The position numbers and the translations under genes were made by a program. This document shows, in pieces, positions 11,906-24,238 of a DNA stretch of 64,000 nucleotides. Below the pieces are notes generated by a model. That model saw nothing but the letters and a program-made list of their open reading frames with translations. It made no database searches and was not told the origin of the DNA. Each line of letters starts with the position of its first letter. Position 1 is the first letter of the stretch. The stretch comes from Calonectria ilicicola (Eukaryota; Ascomycota; Sordariomycetes; Hypocreales; Nectriaceae). The stretch is from NCBI GenBank assembly GCA_020809705.1, contig CP085834.1:3844001-3908000 (forward strand), in the 5' to 3' direction.

Positions 11906-12622
11906 TCCTGGCTAATTCAATCAGTCGTCGACTATTGCTTCTTAATTGGGCGAAGTTTAATATCTCGGCAGGTTAAAGAGGCTTTTGTCTTATGTTTCAT
12001 GGATAGCGTTGCAGTGATTCAATCAGAGGCTTCTATCTCCTGAGTGTGGATCAACTTGCTGACGGGCTCCATCGAATCAGGTTAGCTCCAATGCATTAGT
12101 CAGCATTGCCAGGCTTGTGGTCATCATCCGTATGACCGACTGGGGAAGATTAGGAAAATGGCCGATTTCTTAAGATTTAATGAGACATTGTGTTTCTCAA
12201 TCCAAATATGTAGTTTATACCGTAAGCTCCCCTTAATCATATTCATAGACTAAGGATGGTAAGGGAAAAGCAGTTCATTGGATGAAGGAGTGTGTATAGG
12301 GTAAAACGGTTAACCCTAAGCTGCGACTTGGTGGACTCGCTGGTAAGCATATTGTTCATAACAACTCTTGAGTCTTATATCTATTCATAAAAGCCCTTCT
12401 AAATTAAATCAATAAATACGTGGGTTTATTGGGCTGTGGCCTTATGGCTGCCTGTTCTTCAAAAACAGTGAGGCCATCCGCTTGGCGCCATTACCTCGAA
12501 ATCACCACGGTTGAATGAACTCGGTTTGTTTTCTTTCTTCTCTTTTTTTTTGGGGACTGCATGTTTAGTCATAGTTTTATTGAATATATCTTATCAAAAT
12601 AGTAGTCATCTGGATTTTCTTT
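11906..12622. other. Intergenic, no gene recognised
   Basis: AT-rich sequence between the HET-gene 5' end and the SDR 3' end. It holds a C/T-rich run near 12533-12553. No coding sequence is supported. Confidence 0.5.
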
Positions 12623-13696
12623 TTACTCATACTGGAATTTCCTTTCTTTCAAGTGTTTGGAAATAGCAAATTTCCTACTCGACTCCAATTCATTCACAAT
12701 GAAATCCCAAACTTCCTTTCGAGAAGCAGAGTCTCTAGTGTAAGGATTCGGATCATCGGGCCACAACCTGTTGAAATACTTTGCGCCGCCTTTGAATTCA
12801 TCCGGGCTATTTGGTTGCAGTCCAAATTCAGGGCCCGTGGCAGCATTGAAGATGGCTAAAGAGCCTTGTTGCGGATCGATACCAATCCAGGGCAGCAGTC
12901 TGCTCAAGACCCAGAAGAATGGCTCTTCGTCTCTGTGTGACCCACTGGTCTCATTGATTGGCTTGAATATGCCCGATTTGACGAAGCCAGGATGAATGCC
13001 GTGAACCACAATGTGGTCAAAGTCAGGATGTTTGAGCAAGCGAAGTTGCAATTCGGTGAGCCAGATTTGAAAGTAGAGCTTGTTGTTGGTGTACCCACTG
13101 AGGCCGGCGTTTGCATTGGTCAAGTCGTACTGGCCTTGGTAGTGCACACAGGATGTGGTGCAGATGACGCGTGGGGCGGGAGCTCTTGCGATTGAGGGAA
13201 GCAATGTGAGGGTCAACAAGGTGTGTGAGAGAAAGTTGACTTGGTGACAGAACTCGAAGCCATCCTTGGTCAGCATGAGGCGATCGACTGATGGGATACC
13301 CGCGTTGTTGGCGAGAATGTCGAGTGGTCGGCCAGTGCTGTTCCACCGCTGCGCGACAGCCTCGATCGAAGAGAGGTCGGCCATGTCGCACTCCCACCAC
13401 TCAATCACCTGGCTTTCTCCATGTTGTCCAGATGTTGCTTCGGCCTTGCATTCCTCGACAACCGTCTCGGGATGCGTCTCGTGGACGGGCGGCTGGCGAC
13501 AGGCTAGAATCAGGTTAGCGCCCGACCGTGCGAATTTGAGGGCGGCTTCACGACCAATGCCGTTGTTGGCGCCCGTGATGAAAACCCACTTGCCACGCAA
13601 GTCGGCGTCTGGCAGCGTCAAAGTCGCAAAGTATGTGCCCTTGAGTGCTTTCCAGCTGCACCAGAGAGCGGATGGTGGAAGACTTGGGTTGGCCAT
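12623..13696 (-). CDS. Short-chain dehydrogenase/reductase (retinol-dehydrogenase-like)
   Basis: Single-exon 357-aa NAD(P)-dependent oxidoreductase of the classical SDR superfamily. The Rossmann cofactor motif TGANNGIG sits at about residues 40-47. NNAG follows in the middle. The active-site Tyr-Lys pair is in YTNNK, with a catalytic Ser expected in the TTSCVHY stretch. The length and the C-terminal extension fit fungal proteins annotated as retinol or WW-domain-like dehydrogenases. The substrate cannot be inferred. The start at 13696 is the first Met and gives the usual about 40-residue lead before the glycine motif. Confidence 0.88.
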   Translation of the reverse strand: MANPSLPPSALWCSWKALKGTYFATLTLPDADLRGKWVFITGANNGIGREAALKFARSGANLILACRQPPVHETHPETVVEECKAEATSGQHGESQVIEWWECDMADLSSIEAVAQRWNSTGRPLDILANNAGIPSVDRLMLTKDGFEFCHQVNFLSHTLLTLTLLPSIARAPAPRVICTTSCVHYQGQYDLTNANAGLSGYTNNKLYFQIWLTELQLRLLKHPDFDHIVVHGIHPGFVKSGIFKPINETSGSHRDEEPFFWVLSRLLPWIGIDPQQGSLAIFNAATGPEFGLQPNSPDEFKGGAKYFNRLWPDDPNPYTRDSASRKEVWDFIVNELESSRKFAISKHLKERKFQYE

Positions 13697-14473
13697 TATC
13701 GCGGTTTCAATGAAACAAGCAGAAGATGTCTCTCACTAACTGTGTGGTGATGGGTCAAAGGACAACAAGACAAATTTAGCGCCACCAGCGGGGAGACGAG
13801 TTATTTATGCCTGAGGCTTGACAATCAAAATAACAGATTTACTGAAAGGTTTGTCAATCAAAGTTGTCGATTCTCTGGGTCGTATTGAATTTTGTATGCT
13901 CTGTCTTATCGCAGCTTGTTCATTTGCGTTGCTGGAGATTTGAGTTTTGACTGTCACGGTGCGCTCAAATTTAAGTAGACAGAGACGCACTCACCAATCC
14001 TAACTCCAAGTCACAAATTGTCTCACAAAATTCGAAATCACGAAGCGCCCATAAATAGCCAGTCACAAGATGGAAGGGTGTTAGAATTGAATCAGACTAT
14101 GAAATGACCCCGCCCCGTATTTGTCGTATCTATGCGATATCATATGATGGCAGCATTTTTACCGAGCTGACATTTTAGGAGTAATAAAATCACTCCTTAG
14201 ATGACTAAGTCACGGCTGCCTGTAAAGAAGAAAATAATCACCTATATACACGTAGGGGAAAACAAAGTGCAGGGGGCTCAGGAAAATCCTCAAATCTACT
14301 CAGTCGTAGGCATGGTGTGAAGAAATTCGTGGTCTGTGGGTAGCCTCGTTCTTTCACAGCAAGACAAAAGCGGTTTGACTAAAAAAAGGGAGAGCTACCG
14401 CACTAAATTCAGTTGATAAATAGTACTTTAATTACTTCCATCTTAGTGATAATATCTAAAAAGAAAAAAATAT
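13697..14473. other. Intergenic, no gene recognised
   Basis: 5' flank of the SDR and 3' flank of the CorA-like gene, both on the minus strand. No coding signal was seen. Confidence 0.5.
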
Positions 14474-16231
14474 CTATTCATGTTTTTCCTCGTCAGGAGT
14501 AATGCGTCTTTGAACAAGGCCAATCAAACCCACAGATCCGGCAGACTTCGATTTGATTTCTGTTGCCTGTGGGTTCTTCTGACCACCCTCTTCTATCAAC
14601 GATTTTAGTCGATCCTTGACCGTTTTCAACTCTGGAAGATGTTCGTACAACACCCAGAGGAGTAGTGAGATGGTGGCGGGGATAGAAATGATCCAATATA
14701 CGAAAAACAAATCCTCGCCCGCTGCAAATTTTCCACCCATTGAAAAAATGGATGCAACAAATGAGCATGGGACAATAAATGTGGCGATCTTTGTCAGTTG
14801 GCCAGAAGTTCGAGCTGACCTATTGGCTGCAGCGACTTGCTCTAAGCCAGCGCGTTGTGACCACATCTCCATGTGCGCCGCAATTGTTGACTCCATCGAC
14901 TCCAGCTTTGCATACATAATTTCCCATGCCTTAATTTCCTCTTTCATAAATTGAGGCTCATCTTCATCATACCTAAAGCCAAAATTCCACATGATGGACT
15001 TCAGAGCCTCTCTGTCGGTTGCTATAAATCGGCGTTGATCCATGAGTTTTTCGTATGCATGGATAGCCACTACATCTGGAGAAACTCCTTTGGTACGCAT
15101 CGGATTTTGAGTTGCCATATTGCCCCGGCGGTTTTGATGTTCTCTTGCATCGCCCACCAGAATGTCATTCAACACCATCGATTCTCTCAAAACCAGTTCT
15201 TCCCAAGCCGAACGAATAAGGTTTCTGACAAATGCTGTGCCTGTAAATGGATCCTCTGTAATATAGAGGCCTTGGGATTTATGGGTTGCAACAGCTGTGT
15301 GAAAGATGCAGCGATGATATGCCTGCTTTCTATCATCATCAGTACAGTCCAGAATCACTTCGTGGTGAAAATCACGCAAGGGTCTAAAGTCCGACAAGGG
15401 GATTCTCGGCGATGATCGCCCCATGTTTTCCGTCTTTAGCCGCAAGTAAGTCTCGAATGGATCAATCAAGATGACAGCTAAAGTATCAAATAGTAAGCGA
15501 ATCGTCAAATTTAATGAACACTACAACCAAAGGTTAACGAACCTGTCCACGAATCCGCCCCGTAACTTTTGCCCCAGTATGACACCAAGCTATGGTATGA
15601 TACGTGGCCTATGGGTTCAAACAGATTAACCTCTCTGCGTCCAAAGTTGCCGGCTTCAACGTAATAGACTCCTCGATCTACGACACCAGGTCCATTTCGC
15701 CGTTGCGGGACCGGGACTCTCCAGTATACCGAGGATCCCTGTTTTGCGCATGCATGATCGACAACGCTGAGGTTGACAAATTCGTCACAATGTGCCAAAA
15801 AGAAATGAGGCGGTATATCTAGGAGGACTCCCAAGAGCTCTATAATTCTTGGGTGCATGTCTTGAAGAAGAATGATGCGCCGGTTGGTCTTCGACTCTGT
15901 GCCATCCTTGGCTGTGCTCTCCCAGTACATCAACAGATCCCTAGGATTATCTGTCTGAACGGTAACCTCCTCGAGGCCACAATGATCTCCTACCAGTTCG
16001 AAAATTTGGACCTCGGTGTCGATCTCAAAACCGTCCTCCATCCATGGATGTCGTATTTGGTCCAAGAAGATGCGGCTCGCTATGACAGCCTGTGCCCTTT
16101 CATAATAAGCTTTCGTCAGCTGCTTCATCCTCTCGTTATCTGCCCAGTAGGTATCATGATCTAATACTGATCAACTTTTCTGAATTTATTTAATCACATG
16201 GTTAAATACCTGGGATATTCAATGGCTGCAT
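14474..16231 (-). CDS. CorA-like divalent-cation transporter family protein
   Basis: Three-exon gene for about 547 aa: 16231-16210, 16160-15543 and 15477-14474. The introns are 49 and 65 bp. The tiny first exon supplies the only good ATG (context CACCATGC) for a frame otherwise lacking one. The C-terminus has two closely spaced membrane helices, the first containing FIVPCSFVASIF and the second IISIPATISLLLWVLY, as in CorA/MIT Mg2+ channels. Where CorA carries Gly-Met-Asn after the first helix, this protein has SMGGKF, so the selectivity motif is altered and Mg2+ transport is uncertain. The large soluble N-domain is fungus-specific in type. Confidence 0.78.
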
Positions 16232-18031
16232 GGTGACAAGTTGGAAACAATTGCTTGTGGTAAGATGGCGCCAAACTTTTGAGAGAAGCTTCTATATTTC
16301 AAGACGTACATGAAAGACATTGGTATTATTTTTTTCCCTTCGAGACTGCAGTTTATAGGTACCCGATCCTACCTGAAGGTGGGCTGAAACCTTTTTTTGC
16401 TTGTTGGGTCGAACCGATATCTCACTGGCCACAGCTCGCATGTGGACTTAAGCCACAGCGCCAAATGCCCACTCTCAAGTCCCACAGAAGGAGTGGTCAT
16501 GTCGGCACTTGTCACATCACTTTTTTTCCATGTCCACGAAATGCTTTTCGTTCGGGCGGCTGGTTAGACAGAGCATAAACGCGGCTTCATTGCAGTCCCC
16601 ATTGTCCATTCACTATTACTATACGAGTTTCAAATCGGGGCTCTAACATGTTATTATTCTTCGTTTTTCACGCATATTTGCTTGCTTAATCTCTCCTGAG
16701 TCTTTGGGAGGCGAGGCGATACGTGACCATGCCAGATCTACAGTTCTTCAGCTAGGCTCAAGAGGCCGCCCAATGAGTAGGTTGAGCGAAGCGAGTGGCA
16801 AGGGTGGTGCTCCACGTTGTGAACTGTATTGAAGCGCCGATCATCGTATTCCGCATTCATTAAAAATGCGGATACCCTATTCGGGGAATCTTTCCAAATG
16901 CTAAGGAACTAATTCCGTGCTGTTCCTACATGGCTGTCGCATTTTTCTCGCCCCCCTGCACCCACTGCGTTATCAAATGCTCAATTCACCAAATAGGGAA
17001 AAGCGTCGGGCCTCAGTTTGCTGCGTACGAGGGCTATCGCAAGCGCCAGGTGACAATTTCAATACCACGGACCTTAGCGCCCCTACGCGTAACAACGAGA
17101 CTTTGAACCTAGATAATAGAAGTAATCGGCCTCGGATGTGCGATGCAGTCCGCATGAAAGTTATCCGGTATTTACTATGGAAAGCGTGCTGGAATCTGTA
17201 CCCTGTGCAAGTGGTAGGCGTTTCTATTGTTTTTTGGATGGATGATATTATCATATCTTTCTACCTCCAGACCAATATTTTATCTGGAACTTGTGCTTCA
17301 GCAGCCTTTAGACTGGCCTTGCTATGTTTCACAAAGACTTCAAGGGCAGCACATGTAATCTAACCTTGCTAGTGTTTTGGGAGCTACCGAATATGGTATG
17401 CGGCTTCTTTATTCTATGCGTCCCTTGTGTTACTGGAATTTTCAAAAGAAACTGGCATTTTTCAGAAGATGAAGAGAGCCTCCTTTGACATAAAAACAGC
17501 TACTTCGTCTCAATCTATCACTACCGCCTACGCACTGCAAGTACAGCAAAGACCATTATTAGTACGTAGCAAAGAGTCGATCATATGCCAAATTGGCCTG
17601 GGAGATTGATGTTTTAGAAAGATCCAGTAATTTTTGAAACATCCAAGATTCTTCGCAGAGAGTTATACTCACTTGGATTATGAGCATCGTGATATAAGTG
17701 GAGGATCCACCTCACAACCATCATGAGAACAGCTCGCCTGCGTAAAGTCGGTATATGGTTGGCATAACAGGCAGCCCAGGCGTATTCAGTGTTTCAAGGC
17801 ATGTCGAAAGAAGTTCAGAACAAATATATACATAATAAATTCTAGTGTTTAGTGTTACAAGCCCAGCTCTATTTGTTTTTGTGACTACTAAGCCCCCAAC
17901 CACCCACCCTTAGGCTTATGTCAACAGTCCTGGTTATACATCACATCCCTTTATCACTCCAAAAAAAACAATACCCATGTTAATCCATTTCGTCATAGCG
18001 TGCATAATTTTTTTTTCTCTTTGTTAACCCT
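16232..18031. other. Long intergenic region
   Basis: About 1.8 kb with only short unconvincing open frames and no domain match or splice chain. The left edge is the promoter of the CorA-like gene. Confidence 0.5.
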
Positions 18032-19564
18032 TCATCGTACTTTTCGTCGAACTCTAGAAATAACAGGAGTAAGGTAAATTCCTTTTAATCGATCTCTTAG
18101 ATAGTGATTAAACCCATATGTTAATGCGTTTGCAAGTCCCACGAATTGAGTAGATACTTGCAGGGCAGCCGATGTCTCAGCCGAGGGGGCATGGCCAGAT
18201 GCTTCCATGAGCCGATTCACTAGGCCTGGAATCCAAAGTAGGACATACAATAACGGGTACCCATTGAGGAGCATCATTCGCTTGATTTCCCGCTCGACCT
18301 GTTGAGGATTGTGGCGGATGGGGAACTCGCTAGTATTTGTATGTAGCATATTGGTTTGCGTTTCTTGATCAGCGCGAGGCGAAGGGGTGCCATTGGGGTC
18401 GAGGTAGACGAATTTCGATTCTTGGAGCTCAATTGCTGTCGTCAAAATTGTCGGTGTGGCTTTTAGTATAGTACTGGCTCTGGCCCGACCTTGAATAGGC
18501 TGTATCCCCATGTCGTCATGCATGCGTTGTCGGTCAATGCCGGTCCCCTCTTTCAGTCTGATCATGTTGAGATCATCATCAGAAAATGTGCTGTCGTCAG
18601 ACGTATTCGTCCCCTTAGATACCACGCCTGCATGGCTTGCTGCACGTCGGTGGCCAAGCTCTATATCGCCGGTTGTCGGAGGGCGAAATCCGAGCTCTCG
18701 TCGAAATTTTGCCAACGCAGGGTTTTGTGTCCGTGGAGCTACTGAATCGGAGCTGTCGTCCTGCGAAGAGTGGTGTGCTTTGAAGTGGCATCGTAAATAA
18801 AACCATATGGTGATGTAAATGGCAATGGTACAAAAAATGACTAAAAACCGCCAGAAATGCCCCATGCCATATCGAAGGTCGGAGCGGTGAACAGATATCC
18901 AGCACCAATTACCACCAACAGGCTGCATTTCTCCCATGATGGTCGGTGTAATGCTCGTAATGAGTGGAAGGATCCAAATAGATCCACAAATAGCGATCTT
19001 GCGTCTCTGAGATGCGCCTGGCATGTATGCTCGTCTCGTTACGGTGAGTAATGTCACCAAAGCTATCGCAAGAATAGAGAAATCAGATGCCTGAACAGAC
19101 AACTGCCCAATCATCCCATTGATGGAGCATGGAGTGCCGGACTCCAGCTTATGGGTTTCAACAAAAATGATGCCCGAGATTGAATTGTTGAGGGAATTGA
19201 CAAAGTCTGTTGCATACGGTAAGCTTTGTTTAGATCAAAATCAAGCACTCTAGGTCTGAGACAGAGGGCCAGCAGTAGAGGGCATACCAGCCACAGCAAG
19301 GTTCAAGACCAATGCATGACGGAAGTTGAACAATTGGCGACGGTAGATGATGTAGGATGCCAGCACGCAGGCCGTCGAAATGCACGAGACGATGCTGCCC
19401 GCCAAGGTGACGAACGCAATCTTTTGGAGCGACATTCTATCCCAGTGAAGAGTGGCATCACCCGTCGGGCAAACACCCCAAAAGTGGCGAATGCGCGGAT
19501 GCGAGGGCAGAGATGGTTTTGTGTTTTCACGGACAGCTACGGTTCCCCGGGGCGAGAGGTCCAA
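18032..19564 (-). CDS. Git3-type G protein-coupled receptor (nutrient-sensing family)
   Basis: Two-exon receptor of about 483 aa: 19564-19288 and 19206-18032, with an 81-bp phase-1 intron. Joining them gives LNLAVADFVNSLNN. The family features are an ASDFSILAIALVTLLTVTR helix in the third-helix region, multiple membrane segments, a long hydrophilic loop with acidic and Ser/Thr residues, and a late EIKRMMLLNGYPLLYVLLWIPG helix matching the Git3 C-terminal domain. Such receptors sense glucose, amino acids or similar signals and act through G-alpha and cAMP at the plasma membrane. The ligand here is unknown. An alternative start at 19435 (MSLQK) would shorten the extracellular N-terminus by 43 residues. 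Confidence 0.82.
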
Positions 19565-21914
19565 GCGGATGAAAGTGGAGAGCCCAAGACTTAATATATT
19601 ACCAAACGTCTGTCAATCTGGCAAACATGGATGTGATGAGACGATCTCTCCAGATGGGATGAAAGGCAACGGGGAGCAAGCCAGGTCCAGGATACAGATT
19701 CAGCATCATTTCGTCTCTACTTACGAGTGGATGTACTTTTGGGGAAATAACAAGGGTAGATCAATCTATTAAACTTTACATCCCTAAACGGCTCCCTGGT
19801 GTGCCAGTTTCAGTTAAACAGGGACCGTATAACAGGGCTGTCCAGCAAGCCAATAGGAGGGCTGAAACCCGGAGAGAACACAGATGGGTTCCTAGATCGT
19901 CTCCACTAGGAAAATATCCAACACGAGGGAGGCTGCAGAGGCCGGTGAGGCCGACGGAATAATTAACCCAATGTGGCATGGCGCCACGTCAACAAGCCAG
20001 GGCCATCCACATCAGAAACCAGCAGCTGCAAGAGTTAACCATGTCAGATAAAATACCAGTCCTGATATTTGGCGAGCCACGCAATGCAATTGATTCCCTT
20101 TCTTGGATTTTTGCCACTTTGAATATCGGTGTGTCCAGCTACTGTACACCTCTTTGCAAGTGCCATGTGCGATGTGGAACCTCGCTGATTACGATGGGTT
20201 ATTTGCGGTGTCACTGCTATTGCGAATAACAGTAATAATAGTATTAAGAATAATACTATGGATAAATCTGACGTCATTTTTATTTACTATTTTATTACTT
20301 CCCAATGCTTCAACTCTATCTTGACGCCTGCTATTGTCTCTGCAACGCTTACAACCCGATCGCTAATCCGATCGCGAGTGCGGCGTCACGCGACCGCTTG
20401 GGCGGCCTTCTTCCAGTCTAGGTGATTATCCGGATGGCTCGGGGCCTTGTCCGAGCCGAACCTGGTGGCAAATAACCATGTCCTGGTGAGTGAGGGGCGC
20501 GTTGTGGGCGTCCAATATCCAGCCTGATGGGGCAGGGAAAGCCTCGATCATTTCCTAGTCGGTACCACATGAGTACCTAATTCAAAAGTGACTAAGCGCG
20601 CGCACGTATTCCAGGTTGCCGATAGCTCCAATTTTGATGGCTCTTGTAGCGAGCTCGTTTCGATTTCGCCAAAGTGAAGGCGTTTAGGAAAGTGTTTGCG
20701 AACAGGGGGAATTGGCCTGGCTGGGCTGAACAGTGGGTCTCCGTATGGATCAAAGGAAGATGAAGGAGTCCTGGTCGATACTGGCCTCCACTGTATATAG
20801 CCTTCCTCGTGCTATCAGTTCTCTCCTCTTGGGCTTGAAGCATTAGCCCCGTCTCATAAGCTACAACGCCGCCTCCTGACAGTGATTGAATAATGCCCTT
20901 TCGGGTTTGACATCAACCAGATTACGATTACGCGGAATTCACCGCCAAGCTAGCCATGTTCCCCCTAATGTGCCTACCCTGGGGCTCTCTGATCCCATGC
21001 ATTTCCCCAGGGCGATCCTGGATATCTTGGAAGAAAAGCGGGCACCAGTACCGTTCTCAGTGATATATCACACGATTATAGTGCCAATACCCAGTTCACG
21101 TAGTTCAACGAGTAGTCGTCATCTTTGTTGGTAACGTAGTAGTATTTTGTCCTTTTTTACTCCTGGCTTAAATTGCAATCATTATTTTGAAACCAAATAT
21201 ATGTTGCTGTCTAACTATGCCCGTAATTTTTGCGGTGAGCAGCGTTGTATGCAGCTCAGGGTCATATTGCCGTACCAGCGGAATCATGCTCATAGTGCGG
21301 CTTCGGCTAGCCACCTGTCAATACGGATCGATCGGCACGGTACTTGATGATGCGCACAATGTTTTGTCCGTCGCCATGAGAATACCAACTCCTTGGTAAA
21401 ATTAATGATTCCTTTCGGCAAGATAAGATACCATTCCAACCAGACTATGGATATACTTTCTCTCGTTTTCTGGAACTCACGATAAACCGTTGTCCCCAAA
21501 CACGTCAAGCCGGGTTATGAGTAGGCCAATTAGTCTGGCCAATCATGGTAGATTCACAGCCAACCCGTCGTCATTATTGTGGGCCAGGTCAGCCAAATGC
21601 GTCAGCCTAAGGCCATTGGCTGACACCACATGGCTCAAAAATGTAAAATCAACATTCCAATTCGTTCAACTCACATGAGAGGTGCTGGTCATATGCATGC
21701 CAAGTTTTAGAACTCGAGGAATATTAATAATTAGAAAACCCATCAGGGTGCCTAGTGCCAACAAAAAGAAGATAAATATCATGAAAAGGGACACAGAATA
21801 GTGGTCGAACAATCAGAGTAAAGTTGCTTTTCCACAGAGACGAATACCATTTACTTACATTCTGCCTATTCATAGATCATTTGACCAAAATTGTTCACAA
21901 AAACCAAATCAACC
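19565..21914. other. Long intergenic region with CRE-like palindrome
   Basis: About 2.3 kb without a supportable gene. It contains a perfect TGACGTCA palindrome at 20269-20276 (CREB/ATF-type consensus), but no gene start is close enough to assign it. Confidence 0.5.
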
Positions 21915-22990
21915 ATGGCTGGTAAAAAACTAATCACCATTCTAGGAATTACTGGAACCCAGGTTAGTTCATGTCCTAATTCTATGGATGACGCTCACTC
22001 TCCGTCTAGGGTAGTTCCGTCGCGAACCGCTTTTTGACCCACACGGATTGGCGCATCCGCGGCGTCACTCGCAATACTCAATCAGAGAAAGCAAGAGAAT
22101 AGACACGAAAAGAGATTGAGGTTGTCCAGGGTGATCACGATGATGTCGCGTCGCTCAAGACGGCATTTGCGGGTGCCAATGCTATTTTTGCGGTCACTGA
22201 TTGGGCGGCAAATTATCTCCGGGTGAGCAATGACAAGGCTTTGCAGGAAAAGGCAGCTACCATGGGGAAATCTGTGGGTGAGTATGCTGGGGATTTGGAA
22301 ATGACCCAGGGCATCAATATCGCCAACGCGGCCTCTGACCCTGATGTGCTTTCTACGCTTCAAATATTTGTCTTCTCCACGTTGCCGCCAACAAAGAAGA
22401 TTAGTGGTGGCAAATGTCAACATGCCTACGAGTTCGACTCAAAAGCCGCAGTCGAATGCTACATACGAGAGCAGCTCCCAGGACTGCGTGACCGGTTGAG
22501 TACGGTTACCATGGGAATCTACCAGGAGACTTGGAAGGACATCCCCGCATTTAGGCCGCACAGGCAACAGGATGGCACATTCGCGTATGTGCGTCTGAAA
22601 TGCCCAGGTTTACATCAGGAGAACCCCGAGGTGGTGGCTTCTCGAGACACCGGTGCATTTGTTGAAGCACTGGTTCTGCGCTACCCGCCTGGCACGGATG
22701 TCTTGGGCGCCAGCGAAATCATCACTAAGCCGGATTACGCAGCACGGTGGGGTCGCACTATGGGCGTCAAAGTGACTGTGAGAGATGTATCGGAGGAGGA
22801 GTACAGGAGATACGTGCCAGAGGAGCTGCAGGATACTATCATCGACCTTCTCAAGTTTTTTGCCGAATACGGATATACAGGTGGGAATCCCAAAGTAAAG
22901 ACCCCTGCGGATCTGGGTATTGAGACAACGCCCTTGGAGGAATTCTTCCGGGGCGAAGATTGGAGTGCGGTATTGGAAGGAGACATGTAA
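21915..22990 (+). pseudogene. NmrA-like NAD(P)-binding protein with premature stop
   Basis: Exon 1 (21915-21962) encodes MAGKKLITILGITGTQ. A 47-bp intron follows, and exon 2 starts at 22010 with GSSVANRFL, giving the NmrA/HSCARG Rossmann motif GITGTQGSSVA. At codon 47 the frame meets TAG (22100-22102). The same frame then continues without further breaks to 22990, with clear NmrA-family sequence (EVVQGDHDD, GANAIFAVTDW, VFSTLP). The intact protein would be about 310 aa. NmrA-like proteins sense the NADP/NADPH ratio or act as redox-linked regulators or isoflavone-reductase-like enzymes. A downstream ATG at 22223 could give a truncated product without the cofactor site. A sequencing error cannot be excluded. 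Confidence 0.68.
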
Positions 22991-24238
22991 ACTGCATGTT
23001 GGCATCACCTCGTAGCACAATTCATATCATTTATCTCTTTTCCCTCATGATGGTCAATTGAACTAGTGCTTCCCCTCGTTGAATTCTCCAGAAGTTGGCC
23101 GCTTCCAGAATTTCTGGACAACCTCTCAAAAGCTGTCCCCACCTCTACGGAAAGGGTAAGCTTACCCCCTAGCTCTGAAAATTCAATGGTTCTCCCCAGA
23201 CAGAAGGATATCCCAATCCTTTTCCGCACAAGATTCAATGATGTCATCAAACAGGTGTTGCTCCTCGTCAATTGATATCAAGCCAGCTACTAAGAAGTTG
23301 TTTCGAAACAGTTCAATCTATAGACAGTACATCCCCGACAGCTACAGGCTTATAGATTCAAGATTGTCCGGACATGGCGCTGCAGTGAGCATTGGCCTCA
23401 GGCCAGCGCTTCTAAACGGTGAGATGCACGCATAAATAAGCCAATCAAAATTGAATCGAAGAAGAGTAGCGTTTTGGTCAAACCATTGGTGTTAATCCGT
23501 AAGAGTCTCAGACAACCGTGAGAGCATAGATCACAGGTTGCACAGCTTGCTAGAGGCTGTTCAGCAAAACGATATAGAATGTCTCGCTTCTGTCTCGCTG
23601 GTTGTGATACCGGTCCAGTCGTTTCCGCTACAAGGAAAGTAGAGTTCAGGTAGCATAAGCTACAGGTTGACATTGGGAAGGCCGGATAAATTGTGTTAGA
23701 GAGAGGCTGGCAATAAAAATCGGTGCTTGCAGCCTACAATTTACACCCGCAGTTGGCTGACACTCCGTGGTCAGCATACCTTATTTATTATCCGACACCT
23801 TCAGGTGGTTGGTGCCCTTGTATTCGCCAAGCCAATGCGGTTGACCGACAAGCATGCTAAATTCGCAGCGGAAAGTAAACCCCAATTCCAGAAGCCTTGT
23901 TATTGCACGTGCTTACCCATTATTCATTGACACTGTAAATTCGGCTGCTTTGTTCTAAAACCTATTGACGATGGATAAACCAGTGGCTAAAGAGAATACA
24001 ATGAATTAGGAACAAAGATAAAGCAAATCAAAAAGAAACCACAAAGGAACACCGAAACACCGTCCTGGAATGTGGCGCATATGTTATTCCAAGGAAAAAC
24101 CGTGTTCAATGCTACGGTCTGATCGCAATGGTTCTCTGATCATGAAGGAGCTTAAATGTATAAAAGACACATCTTTCCGCTTGGAGAAATATTCCCGAAC
24201 TACCTCCCATAATTTCCAAACTTTAGACCTAATACGAC
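22991..24238. other. Intergenic, no gene recognised
   Basis: About 1.2 kb of AT-rich sequence with short random frames. The right end is the likely promoter and leader of the F-box gene. Confidence 0.5.

Noticed and set aside
17721..17903. Minus-strand 60-aa frame
   Set aside because: Random short frame in AT-rich intergenic DNA.
20600..21100. Possible degraded transposon (CGATCG-rich and palindromic bits)
   Set aside because: No coding relic, terminal repeats or target duplication could be identified.
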